A stretch of DNA of 64,000 nt from SZUA-36 sp963774415 (GTDB taxonomy: Bacteria > Pseudomonadota > Gammaproteobacteria > Xanthomonadales > SZUA-36). The notes under the pieces were generated by a model. It had not been told where the DNA came from and searched no databases. It was given only the letters and a program-made list of their open reading frames with translations. The stretch lies in assembly GCA_963774415.1 (NCBI GenBank), contig CAVZEU010000004.1, positions 62,001 through 126,000 on the forward strand. The letters are read 5' to 3'. The position numbers were made by a program, and so were the translations under genes. Shown piece by piece: positions 1-8,500 of the stretch (positions are counted from its first letter, which is position 1; the number at the start of each line of letters is the position of its first letter).

Positions 1-161
1 CAACAGGGCCAGATGCCAGCTTTTGAGGTTTTTAACGGTCAAGTTTTCTCAGGCCCTTTGTTTTTGTCATACGCGCGTCACTTGCGGCTGTCGCCATTCA
101 GCCCCAATCATCATAGAGCATATCGGTACAATGGACACAGCTTCTAACGACGGGAAATACG

Positions 162-1388
162 ATGCAACAGAACCTGAAATTCACCAATCGCGAAGGGCGG
201 ACGCTGGCCGGGGTCCTGCATGCACCGGATGCCGCTCCGCCCCGCGCCAGCGCGGTATTCGCGCATTGCTTCACCTGCACCAAGAACATCAGGGCGGCGG
301 TACGCATCGCCGAGGCCCTGGCCGCGGAGGGATTCGCCGTTCTGCGGTTCGATTTCACCGGCCTCGGACAGAGCGAGGGGGATTTCTCGGAAACCCGCTT
401 TTCCAGCAATGTCGACGACCTCGTCGATGCGGCTGAGTTCATGAGCGGCCGCGATCAGCCCCCCGCCCTGCTGATCGGCCATTCGCTCGGCGGCACCGCG
501 GTGTTGGCCGCGGCCCATGAAATCGAATCGGTCGAGGCCGTCGCCACCATCGCCGCACCGGCGGACCCGGAGCACGTTCTGAACCTGCTCGGCGACAAAA
601 TCGATAAGATCGAAGACGAGGGCAGCGCGCGGGCCGAACTGGGCGGGCAGGCGGTGCGGATCAGCAAAGCATTCATCGATGACGTGCGGACCCGTTCCGT
701 CAGCGACAATCTCGGCAGCCTGCGCAAGGCACTGCTGGTAATGCATTCACCGGTCGATGAAACCGTTTCGATCGACGAGGCGGGGCGGATTTACCGGCAG
801 GCCCTGCACCCCAAGAGTTTTGTTTCGCTGGACGATGCCGATCACCTGCTGAGCCGTGACCGGGACGCCCGCTATGCCGCACGCGTACTGGCCGCCTGGG
901 CCGGGCGCTATATAAAGGACGAGGCGGTGTCTCCGCCGCCGGCCCGCTTTGTCGAAAAAGCCGCGGTCGTCAACGGCCGCCGCGACGACGGCTTCCTGGT
1001 TTCGATCAACGCCAACGGTTTCCCGCTGCTCGGCGACGAGCCCGCGGACCAGGGCGGTTCCGGGCGGGGCCCGTCGCCTTACAACCTGCTGGCCGCGGCG
1101 CTGGCCAGTTGCACGGTGATGACGCTGAACTTTTTTGCCCGCCGTGAAAAGATACCGCTGGAGCAGGCCGAAGCCACGGTCCGCCACGAGCGGATTCACG
1201 CCAAGGACTGTGCCGAATGCAGGAAAAAAAGCGGCCGGATCGAACATTTTACCCGGACCATCTCGCTGCGCGGCGAGCTCGACGACAGCCACCGGGAGTT
1301 GCTGCTCAAAATCGCCGATCGTTGCCCGGTCCACCGGACGCTCGAAAACGAAGCACATATCTCCACCACGTTGGAAAAGGACGGCTGA
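162..1388 (+). CDS. Alpha/beta hydrolase - OsmC fusion protein
   Basis: A 408-residue two-domain protein. Residues about 1-250 are an alpha/beta hydrolase with the nucleophile elbow GHSLGG near residue 108, an acidic residue in the strand ending VMHSPVDE, and a histidine in DADHLL. Residues about 265-405 are an OsmC/Ohr-like domain with the conserved LLAAALASCTVMTL segment holding the first redox cysteine and DRCPVHRTLE holding the second. OsmC proteins reduce organic hydroperoxides; in this fusion family the hydrolase substrate is not established. The ATG at 162 follows a purine-rich GGGAAA stretch, and a TACAAT hexamer lies upstream near 127. It ends about 90 bases before gcvT. The family call is firm and the physiological substrate unknown. 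Confidence 0.9.
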   Translation: MQQNLKFTNREGRTLAGVLHAPDAAPPRASAVFAHCFTCTKNIRAAVRIAEALAAEGFAVLRFDFTGLGQSEGDFSETRFSSNVDDLVDAAEFMSGRDQPPALLIGHSLGGTAVLAAAHEIESVEAVATIAAPADPEHVLNLLGDKIDKIEDEGSARAELGGQAVRISKAFIDDVRTRSVSDNLGSLRKALLVMHSPVDETVSIDEAGRIYRQALHPKSFVSLDDADHLLSRDRDARYAARVLAAWAGRYIKDEAVSPPPARFVEKAAVVNGRRDDGFLVSINANGFPLLGDEPADQGGSGRGPSPYNLLAAALASCTVMTLNFFARREKIPLEQAEATVRHERIHAKDCAECRKKSGRIEHFTRTISLRGELDDSHRELLLKIADRCPVHRTLENEAHISTTLEKDG

Positions 1389-1417
1389 CAGGCGGAACGC
1401 GGCAGCGCGGTGCGGCG

Positions 1418-1445
1418 TTGCTTTTTTTGCCGCGGGCGCTATATT
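1418..1445 (+). promoter_or_regulatory. Probable sigma70 promoter of gcvT
   Basis: TTGCTT (1418-1423) and TATATT (1440-1445) are separated by 16 bases, with the start codon about 32 bases downstream. This fits a housekeeping promoter for gcvT-gcvH. No glycine-riboswitch-like fold is evident in the short space between the preceding gene and gcvT. Confidence 0.5.
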
Positions 1446-1477
1446 GTCGGTCTCTTTCTGACCACGGGAAATTCGCC

Positions 1478-2566
1478 TTGCTCAAGCGCACACCCCTGTT
1501 CGATGCCCACCTTGCCGCCGGCGGCCACTTGGTCGATTTCGGCGGCTGGGAAATGCCGGTCAACTACGGCTCGCAGATCAAGGAGCACCATCACGTGCGC
1601 CGCGACTCCGGCATGTTCGACGTCTCGCACATGACGGTGGTGGACATCGACGGGGCCGGCGCGCGCGCCTTTCTCAGCCGCTTGCTCGCCAACGACGTCG
1701 CCAAGCTGGGAACGCCGGGCAAGGCCCTCTACAGTTGCATGCTGAACGAGGCGGGCGGCATCATCGACGACCTGATCACGTATTTCCTCGACGATGGCCA
1801 TTTCCGCCTGGTCGTCAACGCCGCCACGCGCGACAAGGACCTCGCCTGGATCAGCGGACAGGCCCGGGACTTCGAAGTCAGCGTGACGGAGCGGCCGGAA
1901 CTGGCGATGATCGCGGTGCAGGGGCCGCGGGCGCGGGCGGCCGTGTTGTCGTTGTTGCCGGTGGCGGACGCCGCCGTGGCGGAATTGCTGCGGCCGTTCA
2001 ACGCGGTCCGGCTCGGCGATCTGTTCATCGCCCGTACCGGTTATACCGGTGAGGACGGTTTCGAGGTTTCCCTGCCCGGAGACCAGGCGGCCGATTTTTG
2101 GCAGCGGCTGCAACAGGCCGATGTCGCGCCCTGCGGCCTTGGCGCCCGCGACACGCTGCGCCTGGAGGCCGGCATGAATCTGTACGGCCAGGACATGGAT
2201 GAATCCGTCACGCCGCTGGAATCGGCGCTGGCCTGGACCGTGGCGATGGACGGCGAGCGTGACTTCATCGGCAAGCAGGCGCTCAGCGAGCAAATGGCCC
2301 GCGGCGTCGACAGGAAACTGACCGGGCTGCTGCTGCAGGACCGGGGCGTATTGCGTCACGGCCAGCGGGTCGTCACCCCCGACGGTGACGGCGTCGTCAC
2401 CAGCGGCAGCTTTTCCCCCACGCTGGAGAAGTCCATCGCCTTTGCCCGGATACCGAAAAACGCCTCGGGTTCGTGCCGGGTGGAGGTGCGCGGGAAACTT
2501 TTGGACTGCAAAATCGTCAGACCACCATTCGCGCGCGACGGCGCGGTTTGCGACGGCATCGTTTAG
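1478..2566 (+). CDS. gcvT: Glycine cleavage system aminomethyltransferase (T protein)
   Basis: GcvT transfers the methylene group from the aminomethyl-lipoyl arm of GcvH to tetrahydrofolate and releases ammonia. From a TTG start (LLKRTPLFDAHLAAGG) the protein is 362 residues, the usual family length. Family segments seen include VDFGGWEMPVNYG, MFDVSHM, ARTGYTGEDGFE and the C-terminal GVVTSGSFSPTLEKSIAFA. The frame is open further upstream into the previous gene, but no ATG fits the family N-terminus. The TTG at 1478 does, with a weak GGGAA upstream. gcvH follows after 78 bases; the P protein gene is not in this window. Confidence 0.93.
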   Translation: MLKRTPLFDAHLAAGGHLVDFGGWEMPVNYGSQIKEHHHVRRDSGMFDVSHMTVVDIDGAGARAFLSRLLANDVAKLGTPGKALYSCMLNEAGGIIDDLITYFLDDGHFRLVVNAATRDKDLAWISGQARDFEVSVTERPELAMIAVQGPRARAAVLSLLPVADAAVAELLRPFNAVRLGDLFIARTGYTGEDGFEVSLPGDQAADFWQRLQQADVAPCGLGARDTLRLEAGMNLYGQDMDESVTPLESALAWTVAMDGERDFIGKQALSEQMARGVDRKLTGLLLQDRGVLRHGQRVVTPDGDGVVTSGSFSPTLEKSIAFARIPKNASGSCRVEVRGKLLDCKIVRPPFARDGAVCDGIV

Positions 2567-2644
2567 ATCGGTTGCAACCACTAGATTCGACCCAGACTTA
2601 CCGCTAGAATCGCGACAAACGACCACTGGAAAAGGCATCACCAG

Positions 2645-3031
2645 ATGAGCAACGTCCCGACTTACCTGATGTACACCGAGTCCCACGAATGGGTCAGCAC
2701 CGAGGAGGACAACAACGCCCGCATCGGTATCACCGATCACGCCCAGGAGGCCCTCGGTGACCTGGTCTACGTGGAACTACCCAGCGTCGGTGACGAGATC
2801 AGCCAGGGCGACCCCTGCGCGGTGGTCGAATCGGTCAAGGCCGCGTCGGACATTTACGCGCCGGTTTCGGGCGTGGTGACCGCGGTCAACGAGGAACTCG
2901 AAGCCGACCCCGCGATCATCAATTCCGATCCCTACGACGACGGCTGGCTGTTCCAGGTCGAACTGAGCGATTCCACGGAGCAGGAGGACCTGCTCGACGC
3001 CGAAGCCTACGAGGCGTCGCTGGAGGACTGA
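2645..3031 (+). CDS. gcvH: Glycine cleavage system H protein
   Basis: A 128-residue lipoyl carrier that shuttles the aminomethyl group between the P, T and L proteins. The N-terminal YTESHEWV and the lipoylation motif VESVKAASDIYAPVSG are present, with the modified lysine at residue 65. Length and motifs are complete. It lies 78 bases downstream of gcvT on the same strand and is probably co-transcribed. Its last 25 bases overlap the end of the convergent DUF962 gene. Confidence 0.96.
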   Translation: MSNVPTYLMYTESHEWVSTEEDNNARIGITDHAQEALGDLVYVELPSVGDEISQGDPCAVVESVKAASDIYAPVSGVVTAVNEELEADPAIINSDPYDDGWLFQVELSDSTEQEDLLDAEAYEASLED

Positions 3032-3519
3032 GGACGGCGCCTTTTCGCGCGCACCGAATATCCGGCTTGACTGAAAACCGCGGCCAGCAGCCAGGCCGGG
3101 CCGATCAGCAGGAACTGCAGGTCCCTGAAGAACGACGGCCGTTTACCTTCCACCGCGTGGCCGATGAACTGGCCGATCCAGGCGACGACGAAGAGCGCCA
3201 GGGCGAACTGCCACAACGGCCACGGCAGGGCCTGTGAGGCCCAGGCCGCCAGCCACAGCATCGCGATATTGACGACGAGGAAACCCAGCGCCAGCGGCAG
3301 CGACAGCCTGAAGTAGTAGGCCTGCACCAGCGCCATGGCGATGACGGCCCAGTTCAGCGGCACCGACATGACGCGCCAATCCGCCGGCGACGGCAGCGAC
3401 CAGAGCAGCGCCACCACCGTCCAGAAGATGACCGGCACGCACAGCCAGTGCAACAGCTTGTTGAGCGGGTGCCGGTGGCTGTCCCCGTATGCGTCGAGCA
3501 GTTCCGCGATGCCCCGCAT
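3007..3519 (-). CDS. DUF962 / Mpo1-like membrane protein
   Basis: A 170-residue integral membrane protein opening with AELLDAYGDSHRHPLNKLLHW, the signature of the DUF962 (yeast YGL010w/Mpo1-like) family. Several hydrophobic segments follow, including FWTVVALLWSLP and FALALFVVAWIGQFIGHAVEGKRP. Yeast Mpo1 is a dioxygenase in 2-hydroxy fatty acid alpha-oxidation, but bacterial members are largely uncharacterised and a lipid role here is only an analogy. It converges on gcvH with a 25-base overlap and sits just upstream of purC on the same strand. Confidence 0.8.
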   Translation of the reverse strand: MRGIAELLDAYGDSHRHPLNKLLHWLCVPVIFWTVVALLWSLPSPADWRVMSVPLNWAVIAMALVQAYYFRLSLPLALGFLVVNIAMLWLAAWASQALPWPLWQFALALFVVAWIGQFIGHAVEGKRPSFFRDLQFLLIGPAWLLAAVFSQAGYSVRAKRRRPQSSSDAS

Positions 3520-3545
3520 GGATTCCCCGTGCCAAGGACTCCGGT

Positions 3546-4445
3546 TCAGGCCCTGCCTGTGAGGCGCTCGTAGGCCTCGGCGTACTTGGCGACCGTGCGG
3601 TCGATGATCTGCTGTGGCAGTTTCGGCCCGGGCGGCGTCTTGTCCCAGTCGAGCGTTTCCAGGTAATCGCGCACGAACTGCTTGTCGAAGCTGGGCGGGC
3701 TCGAGCCCGGCTGCCAGCTGTCCTGCGGCCAGAAGCGCGACGAATCGGGTGTCAGCACCTCGTCCATCAGGTAGAGCTTGCCGTCCTCGTCGAGGCCGAA
3801 TTCGAACTTGGTGTCGGCGATGATGATGCCGCGATCAAGCGCATAGCGGCGCGCGTACTCGTAGATCTCGATGCTGGCGTCGCGCACCCGCACGGCCATG
3901 TCGTGGCCGACCAGGCCCTCGATGTGTTCGAAGTCGACGTTCTCGTCGTGATCGCCGATGGCGGCCTTGGTCGAGGGTGTGAACAGCACCTTCGGCAATT
4001 CATCGGCCTGTTTCAGCCCCGCCGGCAGCGCGATGCCGCAGACCGAGCCGGTCTTCTGGTAGTCCTTCCAGCCGGAGCCGATGATGTAACCGCGCACGAT
4101 CGCCTCGAGCGGCAGCGGCTTCAGGCGGCGCACGACCACCGAGCGGTCTTTGAGCACCGCGGCCAGCTGCGGGTCCTCGATCACGTCGCTGACCTCGATG
4201 CCGGTCAAGTGGTTGGCGATGATGTCGCCGGTCTCCTTGAACCAGAAGTTGGAGATCTGCGTCAGCATCGCGCCCTTGCCGGGCAGCGGGTCGGGCAGGA
4301 CCACGTCGAAGGCCGAGAGCCGGTCCGAGGCCACGATCAGCATGTGCTTGTCGTCGATTTCGAAGCAGTCACGCACCTTGCCCTGGTGCAGCAGTTTCAG
4401 GCCGGTGACCATGTCGGTGGAATAAGGCTGGGTGTTGAGCGCCAT
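3546..4445 (-). CDS. purC: Phosphoribosylaminoimidazole-succinocarboxamide synthase
   Basis: SAICAR synthase couples CAIR to aspartate using ATP in purine biosynthesis. The protein is 299 residues from the ATG at 4445 (MALNTQPYSTDM), preceded by an AAAGGAAAG ribosome site; an upstream in-frame ATG at 4487 lacks one. Family motifs include LLHQGKVRDCFEI near the N-terminus, ASDRLSAFDVVLPDPLPGKG, ARGYI-like VRGYIIGSGWKDYQ, and DTKFEFGLDEDGKLYLMDEV. The length matches the ADE1-like long form rather than the about 240-residue E. coli form. It is transcribed divergently from djlA. Confidence 0.95.
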   Translation of the reverse strand: MALNTQPYSTDMVTGLKLLHQGKVRDCFEIDDKHMLIVASDRLSAFDVVLPDPLPGKGAMLTQISNFWFKETGDIIANHLTGIEVSDVIEDPQLAAVLKDRSVVVRRLKPLPLEAIVRGYIIGSGWKDYQKTGSVCGIALPAGLKQADELPKVLFTPSTKAAIGDHDENVDFEHIEGLVGHDMAVRVRDASIEIYEYARRYALDRGIIIADTKFEFGLDEDGKLYLMDEVLTPDSSRFWPQDSWQPGSSPPSFDKQFVRDYLETLDWDKTPPGPKLPQQIIDRTVAKYAEAYERLTGRA

Positions 4446-4531
4446 ATTGAAGTCTTTCCTTTTTGGCTGTGATGGGAAAGGCAGCAATTATATACTTCCA
4501 CGCCTGTGGATCGATAGGAAGTGAACGGTTT

Positions 4532-5353
4532 ATGGCCAAGCAGGGCTTCAACATACCCAGCCACTGGTGGGGCAAGATCATCGGCGCCACCATCGGGCTT
4601 TTGCGCGGCGGTATCACCGGCGCCCTGCTGGGCCTGTTCGTCGGCCATTTGATCGACCGTTTCATCTACGGCCTCGGCGGCGGCGTCAGCCGCACGCGCG
4701 ACGCGTTCTTCGGCGCCGTGTTCTCGACGCTGGGCCACATCAGCAAGGCCGACGGGCGCGTCACCCAGGCCGAGATCGACGCGGCGGAAGCGTTGATGCG
4801 GCGTTTGAACCTGACCGAGGACGAGCGCCAGCGGGCGATCCGCTTTTTCCAGCAGGGCAAGGCGCCGGATTTTAACCTCGAGGCCGTGCTCACCGAGTTC
4901 GTGCGCCATTCCATGTTCAGGCACGACCTGCGGATTATGTTCATCGAACTGGTGCTGCAGGCCGCCATGGCCGACGGCAATATCAGCACGGCGGAACAGG
5001 CGGTCCTCGCCCGCATTTGCGCCGCGCTGCACATCCCCGAGAACATCTTCGTGGCCATGCTGCGGGCGCGCCAGGGCGGGGCCTACGCCTACGCGGGCCA
5101 GTCCGCCGGCGGCCGGGCGCGGCCGCCCGTTCGCGGCGGCAGCCTCAAACAGGCCTACGCCACGCTGGGCCTGCAGGCCGACGCCGGGGCCGCGCAGGTC
5201 AAGAGCGCCTACCGCAAGCTGATCTCGCAGTACCACCCGGACAAGCTGGTCTCGCGCGGCCTGCCCGAGGAGATGATGGAAGTGGCCAAGACCCGCGTGC
5301 GCGAAATCAACGCCGCCTACGACGCCATCAAGGCGGCGAAGGGGATTAAGTAG
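4532..5353 (+). CDS. djlA: Co-chaperone DjlA
   Basis: A 273-residue membrane-anchored DnaK co-chaperone. It has an N-terminal GxxxG-rich transmembrane segment (GATIGLLRGGITGALLGLFVGHLI), a central TerB-like helical domain (about residues 50-170, with ISKADGRVTQAEIDAAEALM), and a C-terminal J domain carrying HPD in LISQYHPDKLVSRG. The ATG at 4532 is preceded by TAGGAAG; a longer frame starting at 4463 includes no plausible ribosome site. It is divergent from purC with an 86-base spacer that must hold both promoters. Confidence 0.93.
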   Translation: MAKQGFNIPSHWWGKIIGATIGLLRGGITGALLGLFVGHLIDRFIYGLGGGVSRTRDAFFGAVFSTLGHISKADGRVTQAEIDAAEALMRRLNLTEDERQRAIRFFQQGKAPDFNLEAVLTEFVRHSMFRHDLRIMFIELVLQAAMADGNISTAEQAVLARICAALHIPENIFVAMLRARQGGAYAYAGQSAGGRARPPVRGGSLKQAYATLGLQADAGAAQVKSAYRKLISQYHPDKLVSRGLPEEMMEVAKTRVREINAAYDAIKAAKGIK

Positions 5354-5541
5354 AGCGCAGATCCCGGCTCGCCGATTTTCCTACGCCTTTTGGCGCTGTA
5401 TACACATTTCTCTCCCGGTCCCGAACCTTTAGTTTGGATACTCAGCCGCACTTCGCGCATAAAGCGTTGACCTGAACGGCGCTCGCACTGCAAATCGCGG
5501 TGCTGTCAGCGATATGCCGGGGACTTATAAGGGGGGAGAGT

Positions 5542-8500
5542 GTGAAATATTTTGTAGATTTGTTGCAGCGCTCGGCCGCGGTTTTTGGCGGCCGCCGCCA
5601 TCCGATCAGGATCTATCTGCTTCTGGCACTGGCCATCGGCATGCCGGGCTGGCCGTGGCAGTCGTTTGCCAGGGAACTGGAAATCAACTGGACATCGACC
5701 AGTTCGACGGCCGTTTACCCGAGCCCGGCTAATGCGATAAGGGACATTCACAATACGCCCGGCTGGCCCGGCTCGGAACTCGCAAGACCGTGCCCAGAAA
5801 AAGACTACGACCCGCCCGGGAACGATCGCTATTCGTTTGGCTATTGCGTGGTCCCCGAGGCCATTCCGCTAGACCTGCGACAATCCGGCCTTTTGTACAG
5901 AGGCGCTTACGGAGGCATTGTCGTCGGGTGTTCAATCTGCCCGCAGAAGGACGCCTTCGGTGTCACCCGGTGCACGGCGGATCAAACCTACTACTGTAAA
6001 TCGGAAGATGACGTCAAGGGCAGGATCGGGGATTACTATTCAACGTCTCCACGCTATTGCAATTACGAATTCGGCGATGAATCCGCTTGGTTGAACCCAA
6101 TCCCGGAAGCGGCAGGCGAAGCAGCCGACGGCACGCAGTATTATGCCGTCAAATTCAGCAAAACACTCGCTGTCAATTACTGGCCCCTCTATGACTGGGC
6201 AGTGGATTGCTCCGACCCGCGTCTCCCCACTGAACCCAACAGTGTTATCTGGAACCTCGGCAGCCTTTCTTACAAAAAATGCGAGACCGGCTACTATGGT
6301 TTCGACGGTGTCTCCTGCCTCAATCATTTCGAGGCCAAGCTGAAGCAACTGGGAGCGGAACAGGAGCAGGCACCCGGACAATGCCCGGTGGGTAACCCTT
6401 GCCACCCGACCACCGGCGTCAAATCGTTGACGGAGCCGGATTTCCGGTCGCCCACGCTGGAACTCACGCGCTACTATCAGTCGCAGATGTATTATCGTGA
6501 CCATGCGGCCATGGGCCGCGGGTGGTCACACAACTACAGTGAGCGGATACTGCCGTTCGCCGCGGACGCCAAACGGCACATTGACGGTCGCGGCCATGTC
6601 GAGCGTTACCATTGTGTAGACGCGCCGGCCTGCGCGCTTTATCGTGCCGAAAGCAAGCCGGGCTATCTGCTCCGGCCAATTACCTCGGGCTGGGAATTGC
6701 AGGAACCGGGGGGTGGCGTGAAGACCTTCGATTCCGCTGGGCGACTGGTACAAATCGAGCAGCGTGGCAAGGCCTACCGCCTGCTCAGGTTGACCTATAC
6801 CGCCGACGATGCTGTCGACGCCGTGACGGATCAGCAGGGCCGCAGCCTCAAATTCAACTATAACGCCGATGGGCTGGTGGAATCGGTAACACTTCCTTCG
6901 GGTGAATCCATCCATTACCGGTACGACCGCCCGGCCGACGTGCCAACGCACGTGGGCTGGAACCAGCGACTGGTCAAAGTGGTCCGCGAGGATCTGAGTG
7001 AGCGGGTCTATCACTACGAGGATCAGAACGCGGATGGAACACCTCGTGGGGAATTCCTGGTCACCGGAATCACCGATGAGAACGGCGTGCGCTACGCCAC
7101 CTATGCCTATGACGACCACGCCCGGCCCGTCAGCAGCGAGCACGCCGGCGGCGCCGGTCGCGTGACGCTGAACTACACCCACCGTCCGGGCGAGACGGAG
7201 AACTGGACCGTGACCGAGGTCACCCGGCCTCTGGGCGAGGTCGAGACCTACGCCATGGCGGCGGACCCTTACCGGAAACCGACCGCGATCGATGACAGCC
7301 GCGGGGCGATCACCTTCAGTTACGACCCGGGCACGACCTGGCGCTCCAGCCGCACGGATCGTGGAGGCAACGTCACCCGCTACAGCTATGGCGACGGCCT
7401 GCACCAGACCCGCCGCACCGAGGCGGCGGGGACACTGGACGAACGCACCATCGAAACCGACTGGGATAATGCCATCAACCGGGTCACGCAACGGCGTGAA
7501 CCCGGCAGGATCACGGATTACACCTACAACAGCCGCGGCCAGGTGCTGACACGCACCGAAACCGATGTACAAACATTCGCCGCCCGTTCGTGGACCACCA
7601 GTTATTATGAGGTTCCGTCGTTGCCCGCGCTGATCGGGAAAGTCAGAACGCTGGATGGTCCGCGCATCGACGTTGCCGATCTCACGCAATACGACTATTA
7701 CACGAACGATGACCCGGACGGCCGCTACCTGACCGGCGACCTGCATACCGTGACCGATGCACTTGGCCACGTGACCGAGTACCTCCAGTACGATGGCAAT
7801 GGCCGCCCCCTTGAGATCAGGGATCCCAATGGTGCCATAACCGCCCTGGAATACGATGTGCGGGGCTGGATCGTTGCCCGCGCGGTCGACGGCCAGACGA
7901 CTTTTTTCACCCACGACAGCGCCGGCAACCTGACCGGCATAATCCAGCCCGACGGCAGCTATACGCGCTACGAGTACGACGACGCCCACCGCTTGATCGC
8001 GGTAAGTGATAATTTAGGCAACCGCATCGAGTATACGCTGGACGCCGCCGGCAACCGTGTTGCCGAGAACACCTACAACGATCAGGCTGTGCTGAGGCGC
8101 CGGCTGAGCCGAATCTACGATCAGCTCAACCGGCTGCAGAAGGTCATCGACGGCAATCTGGGTGGAACGGTCTACGGCTACGACGACAACGGCAACCGCA
8201 CGAGCACCCGGGACGCCAACACGAATACCACCACATTTGAATACGATGCGCTGGACCGTCTGGTTAGAACCATCGATGCCGGTCTCGGCGAATCGGTGGT
8301 GACCTTCGACGCCCGCGACAACCGAACGAGCGTCTCGGACCCGCTGGGCAATCTGACCGTGTATGAGTATGACGGCCTGGATAACCAGACACGGTTGGAT
8401 AGCCCCGATGCGGGCGCGACGGTTTTCGAATACGACGCCGCCGGCAATCGGACGGCAGCGACCGACGCCCGCGGCGTACGCGTGGAATACCGTTATGACG

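Noticed and set aside
1389..1477. Glycine riboswitch before gcvT
   Set aside because: The spacer is too short for the tandem aptamers and no matching conserved segments were seen; a simple promoter explains it.
3489..4472. 327-residue plus-strand frame opposite purC
   Set aside because: It is a compositional shadow of purC on GC-rich DNA; purC is complete with family motifs.
5467..5495. TTGACC as the -35 of the RHS gene promoter
   Set aside because: The hexamer 17 bases downstream (GCAAAT) is a poor -10, so the promoter is not supported.
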